The position numbers were made by a program, and so were the translations under genes. Source: Gammaproteobacteria bacterium (GTDB lineage Bacteria > Pseudomonadota > Gammaproteobacteria > HK1). From it: a DNA stretch of 6,549 nucleotides. Below, one piece after another: positions 1 through 6,055 of the stretch. The number at the start of each line of letters is the position of its first letter. Positions within the stretch are counted from its first letter, which is position 1. The notes under the pieces are model-generated. The model saw only the letters and a program-made list of their open reading frames with translations, was not told the DNA's origin and ran no database searches. The stretch is from contig JAJECB010000203.1 of the NCBI GenBank assembly GCA_022822245.1, forward strand, positions 1 to 6,549, read 5' to 3'.

Positions 1-60
1 ATGTGGGAGTTCGCGCGCGCCGCCCTCGACCTCCTCCACGAGGCAGTGAGCCAAGCGTGA
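1..60 (+). CDS. 3' tail of an upstream reading frame (partial, unidentified)
   Basis: Frame 1 is open from the window edge and ends in TGA at 58-60. It reads MWEFARAALDLLHEAVSQA. The amphipathic, alanine- and leucine-rich stretch looks like the C-terminal helix of a protein that starts outside the window. An ATG happens to occupy bases 1-3, but a 19-residue gene starting exactly at the edge is unlikely. The family cannot be recognised from so little sequence. The codons are GC-rich at the third position, as in the metabolic genes further right, which supports real coding. Confidence 0.4.
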   Translation: MWEFARAALDLLHEAVSQA

Positions 61-63
61 CCT

Positions 64-91
64 GAACCGACCGAACCGACCCGACCCGACC
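64..91. repeat. Short tandem repeat of GAACCGACC / CGACC units
   Basis: Two exact copies of the 9-mer GAACCGACC (64-72 and 73-81) are followed directly by two copies of CGACC (82-86 and 87-91). The tract starts three bases after the stop codon of the upstream frame. It has no inverted partner that would make it a terminator. It is probably slippage-generated low-complexity spacer DNA. Confidence 0.6.
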
Positions 92-212
92 ATCGTCCGC
101 GTGGGCCAGGTCGTCGTGTCACCGTCGCGCCGTCGGTTCACGGTACCGCCGTTGCGGTGCCCGGCCGCAATGCAGACCGGAGATCACGCTCTCCGTAGCT
201 GACGCTCCGGGC

Positions 213-276
213 TTCATTTCTCCTTTTCATAAAGCGAAAAACGTGGCATATTCTCCTTATTCAAAGGAGAAATGGA
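213..276 (+). promoter_or_regulatory. AT-rich leader with repeats that can sequester the ribosome binding site
   Basis: This is an AT-rich island in GC-rich DNA. The likely Shine-Dalgarno of the next gene, AAAGGAG (263-269), can pair in two exclusive ways. A local hairpin joins TTCTCCTT (251-258) to AAGGAGAA (264-271) across a 5-base loop. A longer one joins CATTTCTCCTTT (215-226) to AAAGGAGAAATG (263-274), a perfect 12-base inverted repeat with a 36-base loop. The two upstream arms also belong to an imperfect direct repeat (215-234 and 247-266), each ending in AAAG. Either stem would hide the Shine-Dalgarno, so translational control is a reasonable inference. A DNA operator or the end of a tiny mobile repeat are alternatives. 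No convincing -35/-10 pair was identified. Confidence 0.5.
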
Positions 277-1620
277 TTGGCAACACCTCCCTCCCGGTTT
301 CGGCAGTTGCTCCGCGAGCAGCTTGCCGAATTCCTGCGCACCCCCCCGCCCCCGCACACGGTGCGCCGCGTTCACGGTCGAGTCCGGTTTCCGGGAAAGG
401 CCACGGCCGTCATCGGGATGCGCCGCGCCGGGAAGACCACGTTCCTGCACCAGGTTCGCCGCGAAGCGTCGGCCCGGAGCGGCTCTCTGACCCTTGCTCC
501 CTACCTGTCATTCGAGGACGAGAGGCTGATCGGACTCACCGCGGACCACCTCGGGGTCGTTCTCGACGAGCACGCCCGCCTGCTTTCCGCCCGGGAGACC
601 GATTCGACGGTGTTGTGGTGCTTCGACGAGATCCAGCTCGTGCCGGGATGGGAGCGGTTCGTGCGGCGGCTGCTCGACGAGCAGCGAACGGAGGTGTTCG
701 TATCAGGGTCTTCGGCAGACCTGCTGTCGCGAGAGATCGCGTCGTCGTTGCGGGGGCGGGCGTGGCCGGTGCTCATCCATCCGTTCTCGTTCGAGGAGTC
801 CTGTCGCCATCGGGGGGTGGCGCTCCCGGAGCACGGGGTCATCCGGTCGCGCCGGGAACGCGTACGTCTGGAACGCGCGTTCATGGACTGGCTCCACACC
901 GGCGGCTTCCCCGAGGCCCAGGGTCTGGACGCGCCGTCGCGCCATCAGTTGCTGCGCGACTACGTCGACGTCGCGGTCCTGCGGGACGTGGTCGAACGGC
1001 ACCGGGTGAGCAATGTCACGGGCCTGCAATGGTTGGTGCGGCAACTGCTCGGAAACGCCGGCGGATTGTTCAGCGTCGAGAAGTTCCACGGCCGGCTCAA
1101 GGCCCAGGGAATCTCCATCGCGAGAGATACGGTGCATCGGCTGCTCGGTCACCTGGACGATTGCTTTCTGGTGCGGGTGGTGTCGATGGAGTCGAGCTCG
1201 GAGCGACAGCGCATGGTCAATCCGCGCAAGGCGTATCCCGTCGATACCGGCCTCATTCCGATATTCGACCGTACCGGTCGCGCGAACCTCGGTCATGCCC
1301 TGGAGACCGCTGTTCTCGTCGAGCTCGAGAGGCGGCGGCTCGACGTCACTTACGTTCGCACCCCGCAAGGCTACGAGGTCGACTTCCTCGTCCGCGGTGC
1401 GGACCGCCGGCCGGAGCTGATTCAGGTATGCGCCAACCTCGCGGATGCGGGAGTCGCGGAGCGCGAGCTGCGCGCGCTCGCGGTGGCGGGCGAGCGGTTC
1501 CCCGAAGCCGGAAAGCGGTTGCTGACCCTGGAGCACGACGACATTCCGGGCACCCTTCCGGACGGGGTGGCAGCCGAAACGGCCAGCGCCTGGATGCTGA
1601 ATGCCGGCGACCGATCCTGA
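277..1620 (+). CDS. AAA_14 / DUF4143 family ATPase
   Basis: This is a 447-residue protein of the widespread AAA_14-DUF4143 family, whose cellular role is mostly unknown. The N-terminal ATPase half has a Walker A motif, GMRRAGKTT (residues 47-55, Lys53), and a Walker [10 protein letters not shown] (112-120, Asp117-Glu118). [11 protein letters not shown] (140-150) is a sensor-1-like strand, and HTGGFPEA (207-214) and LRDVVERH (235-242) are family hallmarks. The C-terminal DUF4143 half carries [10 protein letters not shown] (341-350), YEVDFLV (366-372) and ELIQVCANL (380-388), the arrangement of a PD-(D/E)XK-like fold. Length is normal for the family. The TTG start at 277 is chosen because AAAGGAG lies 7 bases upstream; an ATG at 272 is in another frame and only 2 bases from that Shine-Dalgarno. 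There is no signal peptide or membrane segment, so it is presumably cytoplasmic. The gene stands alone, converging on the GMC gene. Such ATPases are often variable accessory genes; a defence or toxin-antitoxin-like role is speculation. Confidence 0.93.
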   Translation: MATPPSRFRQLLREQLAEFLRTPPPPHTVRRVHGRVRFPGKATAVIGMRRAGKTTFLHQVRREASARSGSLTLAPYLSFEDERLIGLTADHLGVVLDEHARLLSARETDSTVLWCFDEIQLVPGWERFVRRLLDEQRTEVFVSGSSADLLSREIASSLRGRAWPVLIHPFSFEESCRHRGVALPEHGVIRSRRERVRLERAFMDWLHTGGFPEAQGLDAPSRHQLLRDYVDVAVLRDVVERHRVSNVTGLQWLVRQLLGNAGGLFSVEKFHGRLKAQGISIARDTVHRLLGHLDDCFLVRVVSMESSSERQRMVNPRKAYPVDTGLIPIFDRTGRANLGHALETAVLVELERRRLDVTYVRTPQGYEVDFLVRGADRRPELIQVCANLADAGVAERELRALAVAGERFPEAGKRLLTLEHDDIPGTLPDGVAAETASAWMLNAGDRS

Positions 1621-1635
1621 CGCCGCGGAACACCT

Positions 1636-1648
1636 GCCGCGACGCGGC
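1636..1648. terminator. Possible shared terminator hairpin between convergent genes
   Basis: GCCGC (1636-1640) pairs with GCGGC (1644-1648) around a GAC loop, in the 45 bases between the two converging stop codons. The stem is only 5 base pairs and there is no T tract on either side. The position suits a bidirectional terminator, but random GC-rich DNA gives such stems often. Confidence 0.25.
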
Positions 1649-1665
1649 CACGGGACCCGGCTTCA

Positions 1666-3264
1666 TCAGGCGGCGCGTGCGTCTTCGCGGATGAAGTCCG
1701 CTGCCTTCTCGGCAATCATGATTACGGGGGCGTTGGTGTTGCCGGAGACGAGGGTGGGCATGATGGAGGCGTCGACGACCCGGAGCCCGTCGATCCCGTG
1801 GACGCGCAGACGATCATCCACCACCGCCATCGGGTCGCTCCCCATCTTGCACGTCCCCACCGGGTGGTACACCGTGGTCCCGGTGTCGCGAGCGTAATCG
1901 AGCAGCTCGTCGTCGGACTGCGCATCCGCGCCGGGCTGGAGCTCCGCCCCCCGGTAGGGGTCCAGCGGGGACGCCTCCGCGATCCGGCGCGCGATGCGGG
2001 TCCCCTCGACCACCGCGTCGCAGTCGACCTTCGAGTCGAGGAAGTTCGGCCGGATCGCGGGCGGGGCGAAGGGATCGGGCGACTTCGCGTGGAGCGTGCC
2101 GATGGACTCGGGCCGGAGGACGCACAATCCGACCGACATCCCGGGCTCGCGTTCGAGGGCCCGGTCCTGCGAGTCGGGGAAGCTCGCCGGGGTCATGAAG
2201 TACTGGACGTCCGGCGTCTCCACCCCTTCGCGGGTCCGGACGTAGCCGGTAATGTTCGCCGCGCTGAGGGCAAGAACCCCGGTCCGGTTCCAGAGATACT
2301 TGAGACCCTCGTGGATCAGTCCGAGCCCCCGGGTCCTCTCGTTGTAGGTGATGGAGCGGGTTACCCGCCAGGACATCCGGATCGCGAAATGGTCCTGGAG
2401 ATTTTCGCCGACCCCCGGGAGGTGGTGGGCGGTCTCGATGCCGAGCTCGCGGAGCCGCTCCCCGTCCCCGACCCCGGAGAGCTCGAGGATCTGGGGCGAG
2501 TTGATCGCGCCTCCGCTCAAGATCACCTCCCGGCTCGCGTTCACCGTCTTGCGCTCGCCGTGCTGGGAGAACTCGACCCCCACCGCCCGCTTGCCCTCCA
2601 GGAGAACCCGGGTGGCGAGGGCGTGGGTCAGCACGGTGAGGTTCGGGCGAGAGCGTACCGGCGCGAGGAACGCCTGGGCGACGCTCGCGCGCCGCCCGTT
2701 CCGGATCGTCGCCTGGCAGTAGCCGAAGCCGTCCTGGGAGGCGCCGTTCACGTCCGGGTTGTGGGGATAGCCGCACTCCTTGGCCGCTTCGATGAACACG
2801 TCGCAGAGGGGATGGGTCTGCACCTGCTCGGAGACGGTGAGGGGACCGCCGACCCCGTGATACTCGTTCGCGCCCCCCTCATGGTTCTCCGAACGCTTGA
2901 AGTAGGGAAGCACGTCGTCGTAGGACCAGCCCCGGTTTCCGAGCTGGGCCCAGGTGTCGTAGTCGCGGGCGTGCCCCCGCACGTAGAGCATTCCGTTGAT
3001 GGAGCTCGATCCCCCGAGGACCTTGCCGCGCGGGATCGGGATCGGCCGGTTGCGCGTCTTCTCGTCCGGCTCGGTGTGGAAGAGCCAGTTCACGGTCGGG
3101 TCGTTCAGGGTCTTCGCGAACCCGACCGGGATGTGGATCCACATGTTCTTGTCGCGCCCTCCGGCCTCGAGGAGGGCCACCCGAGCGCGCGGATCCTCCG
3201 AGAGACGGTGAGCCAGCACGCAGCCGGCGGAGCCGGCCCCCACGATCACGTAGTCGAACTCCAT
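1666..3264 (-). CDS. GMC-family FAD-dependent oxidoreductase (choline/alcohol dehydrogenase type)
   Basis: This is a 532-residue flavoprotein of the glucose-methanol-choline family, expected to oxidise an alcohol to an aldehyde using FAD. The N terminus [10 protein letters not shown] gives the dinucleotide-binding GxGxxG (Gly9, 11, 14), and Glu33 in LLEAGG should hold the adenosine ribose. GMC signature 1 is around [18 protein letters not shown] (residues 80-97); signature 2 is [16 protein letters not shown] (251-266). The active-site pair is His467 in [10 protein letters not shown] and Asn509 in SGNTNAPV, the His/Asn combination seen in choline-type members. The C terminus, [12 protein letters not shown], is typical. 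Length is normal and nothing is broken. I use ATG at 3264 because it gives the usual family N terminus with AAGG just upstream; an in-frame TTG at 3273 would add three residues. No export signal is seen. The substrate cannot be read from sequence: choline, long-chain alcohols and polyethylene glycol are all family substrates. The gene is divergent from the amidohydrolase. Confidence 0.95.
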   Translation of the reverse strand: MEFDYVIVGAGSAGCVLAHRLSEDPRARVALLEAGGRDKNMWIHIPVGFAKTLNDPTVNWLFHTEPDEKTRNRPIPIPRGKVLGGSSSINGMLYVRGHARDYDTWAQLGNRGWSYDDVLPYFKRSENHEGGANEYHGVGGPLTVSEQVQTHPLCDVFIEAAKECGYPHNPDVNGASQDGFGYCQATIRNGRRASVAQAFLAPVRSRPNLTVLTHALATRVLLEGKRAVGVEFSQHGERKTVNASREVILSGGAINSPQILELSGVGDGERLRELGIETAHHLPGVGENLQDHFAIRMSWRVTRSITYNERTRGLGLIHEGLKYLWNRTGVLALSAANITGYVRTREGVETPDVQYFMTPASFPDSQDRALEREPGMSVGLCVLRPESIGTLHAKSPDPFAPPAIRPNFLDSKVDCDAVVEGTRIARRIAEASPLDPYRGAELQPGADAQSDDELLDYARDTGTTVYHPVGTCKMGSDPMAVVDDRLRVHGIDGLRVVDASIMPTLVSGNTNAPVIMIAEKAADFIREDARAA

Positions 3265-3332
3265 CGCCTTCAAACCCCCATCGCGAGCGGCTATCCTCGC
3301 GGACCGTTGGCCCGTACTCGGGATAGTACTTC
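3265..3332. promoter_or_regulatory. Divergent intergenic region between GMC and amidohydrolase genes
   Basis: Only 68 bases separate the two head-to-head starts, so both promoters must lie here or overlap the coding sequences. Two inverted repeats are visible: GTACT (3314-3318) with AGTAC (3325-3329), and CTATCC (3291-3296) with GGATAG (3321-3326). The right arms of both overlap just before the amidohydrolase start, and the only Shine-Dalgarno-like bases, GGGAT (3320-3324), lie inside them. They could form an operator or a structured leader. No clear -35/-10 boxes are visible. Confidence 0.4.
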
Positions 3333-5063
3333 ATGAATCAGCTCGTCATTCGCGGCGCGACCGTCGTCGATGGTCTCGGCAACGAACCGGTCCGGGCGGA
3401 CGTCGCGGTGCGCGACGGACGCGTCAGCGCCGTCGGAGAGATCCGTGACCGCGGAGAGCGCGAGATCGACGCGGACGGCCTCACCCTCGCCCCCGGCTTC
3501 ATCGATCTGCATACTCACTATGACGCGCAGATCACCTGGGACCGCACCCTCTCGCCGTCGCCGTCACTCGGGGTGACGACGGTCGTGATGGGGAACTGCG
3601 GGTTCGGGATCGTGCCCGCCGCGCCGCCCGTGCGCGACCTCATCCTGCGCAACCTCTCGGTCGTCGAGGGCATGGACCTCGATGCGCTCCGCGCGGGGGT
3701 GCGCTGGGAGTTCGAGACGTTCGGCGAGTACATGGCGGCGCTGCGTGAGGCCGCGCCGTGCGCGAACGTCGCGGTGCTCGCCGGGCACTCCGTGATCCGC
3801 ACCTCGGTCATGGGCGAGGCGGCGTCCGAACGGGCCGAGGCGACCGCGGACGAGCTCGCAGCGATGCAGGCCCTCGTCGCAGAGGCGATGGAGGGCGGCG
3901 CGATCGGGCTCGGCGCTTCGTACTCCCTCAACCACTCCGGTTACGGGGGGGTGCCGATGCCGTCGACGATCACGGACCTAGCGGAGCTCGACGCGCTGGT
4001 CGGCGCCATGGGGACGCGCCCCGAGGGGATCGTGCAGCTCGCCTCGGGGGCGAAGACCGTCGAGGAGCTCGAGACCATCGCGGGGCGCCACGGGCGGGCC
4101 GTGTTCAAGGCGACCGGGGCGGCGATGTACAACGAGCAGGCGCCGGAGCGCTCCGTCGAGATGTTCGAGGCGTGCCGGGCGGCGCAGGCGCGCGGCAACC
4201 CGGTGTACATCCAGATCCCCTGCCAGCCGCTGTCGTTCGACTTCACCCTCGCCAACGCCTATCCGTTCTTCAGCCACGACGCGTTCTCGGATGCGAAAGC
4301 GTACGGGCCGGAGCAGCTCATCCCCCTCTTCCGGACCCGCGAGTTCCGCGACCGGTTCCGGGCGAGCCTCGCGAACCCGCGCCCCGGCCTCATCTTCCAG
4401 GGCAACTGGAACCGGGTCGTCGTCGCGGTGCCGGCGCTCGCGGAGAACGAGGCGCTCACCGACCGGACCATTGCCGACATCGCGGCCAAGCGCGGGGCGG
4501 ACCCCCTCGACGTCATGCTCGACCTCGGTCTCGAGGAGAACCTCGAGACGATGTTCATCGGGCAGTTCCTCAACGTGGGGGACGAGGGCGTCGCGCGCCT
4601 CCTCCGGCACGACGCGGGGGTGGTCGCGCTCTCCGATGCGGGGGCGCACCTCACCTTCATGTGCGAGGCGGGCTACGGCCTGCACTTCCTCGCCCACTGG
4701 GTGCGCGAGCGCGGCGAGTTCGACCTCGCGGACGGGGTGCGGCGGCTCACGAGCCACCCCGCGGACCTCTACGGGATCCCGGACCGCGGCCGGATCGCGC
4801 CCGGCGCCTGGGCGGACCTCCTCCTCTTCGACCCGGATACCGTGGGGGTCACGGCCAGCGAACGCGTCGCGGACCTCCCGGGCGGCGGGAAGCGCACGAT
4901 CCGCCGGCCGATCGGCGTCCACGGGGTGTTCTGCAACGGCGTCGAGGTCTTCGACGGCACCGACTACGTCACGAACGGGCGGGGGCCGGGCCAGGTCCTC
5001 GACCGCTTCACACCGTCGAGCGCCCTCCCCCACGGAAACGGCACCGCCCCCGCCGGGAACTAA
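3333..5063 (+). CDS. Amidohydrolase family 3 protein, N-acyl-D-amino-acid deacylase type
   Basis: This 576-residue metal-dependent hydrolase belongs to the D-aminoacylase / N-acyl-D-aspartate-glutamate deacylase group, which cleaves the amide of N-acylated D-amino acids. It starts with the small beta-sandwich segment MNQLVIRGATVVDG. The TIM-barrel metal motif DLHTHYDAQ follows (His60, His62), then MGNCGFG (Cys89, the bridging cysteine of D-aminoacylases), GHSVIR (151-156) and the catalytic SDAGAHLTF (Asp435). The C-terminal sandwich returns with GRIAPGAWADLLLFDPDTV (486-504) and RRPIGVHGVFCNGVEVFDG (524-542). By eye, the two strands that carry further metal-ligand histidines in D-aminoacylase read GIVQLASG (232-239) and YIQIPCQP (292-299), so histidines there look replaced by glutamines; related 570-580-residue relatives appear to share this. 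The true substrate is therefore open. No signal peptide. The start has GGGAT 8 bases upstream. A decayed relative of the last 100 codons lies at about 5876-6050. Confidence 0.9.
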   Translation: MNQLVIRGATVVDGLGNEPVRADVAVRDGRVSAVGEIRDRGEREIDADGLTLAPGFIDLHTHYDAQITWDRTLSPSPSLGVTTVVMGNCGFGIVPAAPPVRDLILRNLSVVEGMDLDALRAGVRWEFETFGEYMAALREAAPCANVAVLAGHSVIRTSVMGEAASERAEATADELAAMQALVAEAMEGGAIGLGASYSLNHSGYGGVPMPSTITDLAELDALVGAMGTRPEGIVQLASGAKTVEELETIAGRHGRAVFKATGAAMYNEQAPERSVEMFEACRAAQARGNPVYIQIPCQPLSFDFTLANAYPFFSHDAFSDAKAYGPEQLIPLFRTREFRDRFRASLANPRPGLIFQGNWNRVVVAVPALAENEALTDRTIADIAAKRGADPLDVMLDLGLEENLETMFIGQFLNVGDEGVARLLRHDAGVVALSDAGAHLTFMCEAGYGLHFLAHWVRERGEFDLADGVRRLTSHPADLYGIPDRGRIAPGAWADLLLFDPDTVGVTASERVADLPGGGKRTIRRPIGVHGVFCNGVEVFDGTDYVTNGRGPGQVLDRFTPSSALPHGNGTAPAGN

Positions 5064-5090
5064 TCCGGCCGGCCTCTACCTCCCGCAAGA

Positions 5091-5123
5091 CGGCGGCGGA
5101 GCACCTCGATGCTCCGCACGCCG
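5091..5123 (+). terminator. Strong GC hairpin after the amidohydrolase gene
   Basis: CGGCG (5091-5095) and GCGGAGCA (5096-5103) pair with TGCTCCGC (5110-5117) and CGCCG (5119-5123), giving 13 base pairs with one bulged A (5118) and a 6-base loop. It begins 27 bases after the stop codon. There is no T tract, so if it terminates it is not the classical intrinsic type; such T-less hairpins are common downstream of genes in GC-rich genomes. Confidence 0.55.
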
Positions 5124-5419
5124 CCCGATCCCGTTCGCATTCGGGACCGATGCCGGTCGACGTGCCGACATCGAGGGGCCAGCACCGACGAAGCACTTGG
5201 CCGTCCTCCGAGAGGAGATCGAGCGGGCTACAATCTCTCGACGTCGGAAATCCTCGCGCCGGGGACAACCATGGCAATCCCGAGACGTTCATTCAGGCAT
5301 CGAGCACCACTGCGAGAGAAGCGCCATCGGGGCGCAACCGGCTGAAGAGGACTCGGGCAGAGGCTCTGTCTCGATGCAGTCGAACGAGGATATCTGTTGG
5401 TGTAACGGGAGGCTCTGCC
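5124..5419. other. Non-coding stretch upstream of the nucleotidyltransferase gene
   Basis: About 300 bases with no convincing gene. Open frames exist, including one that runs in frame from inside the amidohydrolase into the next gene, but their translations are arginine-, serine- and proline-rich with no family motif. A TACAAT hexamer (5229-5234) resembles a -10 box but has no good -35 at the right distance. The 9-mer GAGGCTCTG occurs at 5360-5368 and again at 5409-5417, each followed shortly by ATGCA; the second copy overlaps the Shine-Dalgarno of the next gene. The promoter of the mntA-hepT unit probably lies here but cannot be placed. Confidence 0.5.
5407..5412 (+). promoter_or_regulatory. 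Ribosome binding site of the nucleotidyltransferase gene
   Basis: GGGAGG lies 7 bases before the ATG at 5420. It decides the start within a frame that is open far upstream, and the protein then begins where MNT proteins usually do. Confidence 0.65.
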
Positions 5420-5731
5420 ATGCACGCCGCCATCGCTGACAAGAAGGAAGAGTTGGTCGAAACCTGCCGGCGTTGCGGCGTGGCGCGGCTCGAAGTCTTC
5501 GGTTCGGCAGCGCGCGGCACGGATTTCGATCCACATACCAGCGACGCGGACTTCCTGGTCGAATTCAAGCTCGAAAACGGCCGGGCGCCACTCCGACAGT
5601 ACTTCGACCTTGCCGAGGCATTGCGCCAGACCCTGGGCCGTTCCGTCGATCTGGTGGAATCCGGCGCGGTCCGGAACCCGTATCTGCGCGCGGCCATCGA
5701 CAAGTCGCGCGAGCTCGTATATGCGTCCTGA
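5420..5731 (+). CDS. mntA: MNT-domain nucleotidyltransferase, MntA-type antitoxin
   Basis: This is a 103-residue minimal nucleotidyltransferase. The polymerase-beta-fold motif is intact: VFGSAARG (residues 26-33, Gly28-Ser29), SDADFLVEF (41-49, Asp42 and Asp44 as metal ligands) and VDLVE (76-80, Asp77 as the third acidic residue). The end, NPYLRAAIDKSRELVY, is typical of the family. In characterised MntA-HepT pairs the MNT protein attaches AMP to a tyrosine of the HEPN ribonuclease HepT and so neutralises it. Length is normal and all catalytic residues are present, so the enzyme should be active. The hepT start codon overlaps its last 11 bases, the usual operon arrangement. The toxin gene is truncated, so the protein may now be an orphan. 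The symbol refers to the antitoxin, not to the manganese transporter of the same name. Confidence 0.88.
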   Translation: MHAAIADKKEELVETCRRCGVARLEVFGSAARGTDFDPHTSDADFLVEFKLENGRAPLRQYFDLAEALRQTLGRSVDLVESGAVRNPYLRAAIDKSRELVYAS

Positions 5732-5849
5732 CCCCCGCGTTCTGTTGGCGGAGGTTGACCGGGCGTCCTCAGATATCACGCGCTTCACGGAAGGCATGGA
5801 CCGCGAGACCTACGTTGGCGACGCGCGGACGCTACGACATGACACGTAA
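5721..5849 (+). pseudogene. hepT: Truncated HEPN toxin gene (HepT N-terminal remnant)
   Basis: The ATG at 5721 overlaps the end of the nucleotidyltransferase gene, and the frame stops at TAA 5847-5849 after 42 residues. It begins MRPDPRVLLAEVDRASSDI and continues TRFTEGMDRETYVGDARTL, a good match to the first helix and following segment of HepT proteins, which are usually about 110-120 residues. The match ends near residue 38, where the family continues into the helix with an NLEIIGEA-like motif. The catalytic RX4-6H motif and the tyrosine modified by MntA, both in the C-terminal part, are absent, and no continuation is found in the other frames. RNase activity is therefore not expected. Sequence related to an amidohydrolase begins within about 30 bases, so the gene was probably cut by recombination rather than by a point mutation. 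A 42-residue product could still be made. Confidence 0.75.
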
Positions 5850-5875
5850 CGAAACGTGATCCGCCCGCACCCGGA

Positions 5876-6050
5876 GACCTCCACGGGATCCTGGACCGCG
5901 GCCGGAACGAGGGAGGACCTTCCAGACAGCAGGAAGCGCGCGATCCTTCGGCCGATCGGCGTCCAGAGGGTGTACTGCAACGGCCTCGGGGTTTTTGACG
6001 GTGCCAAACACCCCGCGAACGGGCACGGTCCGCATCAGATCCAAAACTGA
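5876..6050 (+). pseudogene. Decayed 3' remnant of an N-acyl-D-amino-acid deacylase-type amidohydrolase
   Basis: This stretch aligns with the 3' part of the intact amidohydrolase gene. Bases 5876-5906 match 4764-4794 at 29 of 31 positions, 5913-5933 match 4869-4889 at 15 of 21, and 5934-6001 match 4890-4957 at 58 of 68 without gaps; similarity fades near 6043. Between the first two blocks 6 bases replace 74, a net loss of 68, which shifts the frame. The right part reads DLPDSRKRAILRPIGVQRV then YCNGLGVFDG, against DLPGGGKRTIRRPIGVHGV then FCNGVEVFDG in the intact protein. It ends in TGA at 6048-6050. The catalytic barrel is missing, so no enzyme can be made; an open frame from 5856 (64 residues) covers it but mixes in an out-of-frame N terminus. 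It is a paralogue or duplicated copy, diverged well beyond a recent duplication. The left edge is uncertain, between about 5850 and 5876. Confidence 0.8.
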
Positions 6051-6055
6051 ACCCC

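Noticed and set aside
272..490. A 72-codon ATG frame at the ATPase gene start
   Set aside because: The ATG is only 2 bases from the Shine-Dalgarno and the product has no recognisable feature. The TTG at 277 leads into the conserved protein.
243..1694. A GTG-started 483-codon frame over the AAA_14 gene
   Set aside because: It is out of frame with the Walker motifs and arginine/proline-rich; it is a shadow.
1798..3336. A 512-codon open frame on the + strand opposite the GMC gene
   Set aside because: It is the antisense shadow of a clear GMC enzyme. Its translation is rich in Arg, Gly, Val and Pro and has no family motif; long antisense frames are expected in GC-rich DNA.
3978..5033. A 351-codon minus-strand frame opposite the amidohydrolase
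   Set aside because: It is a charged, low-complexity antisense shadow of a well-supported gene.
3758..5731. A 657-codon frame running through the amidohydrolase and ending as the nucleotidyltransferase
   Set aside because: Most of it is an arginine-rich shadow frame. Only the last 103 codons look like a real protein, and these have their own ribosome binding site and ATG at 5420.
5228..5797. A minus-strand frame across the spacer and the nucleotidyltransferase
   Set aside because: It overlaps the well-supported mntA gene antisense and shows no motif.
5856..6050. A 64-codon frame as a genuine small gene
   Set aside because: Its right half is plainly the C-terminal end of an amidohydrolase, and its left half is the same gene read out of frame after a deletion. 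It is a pseudogene remnant.
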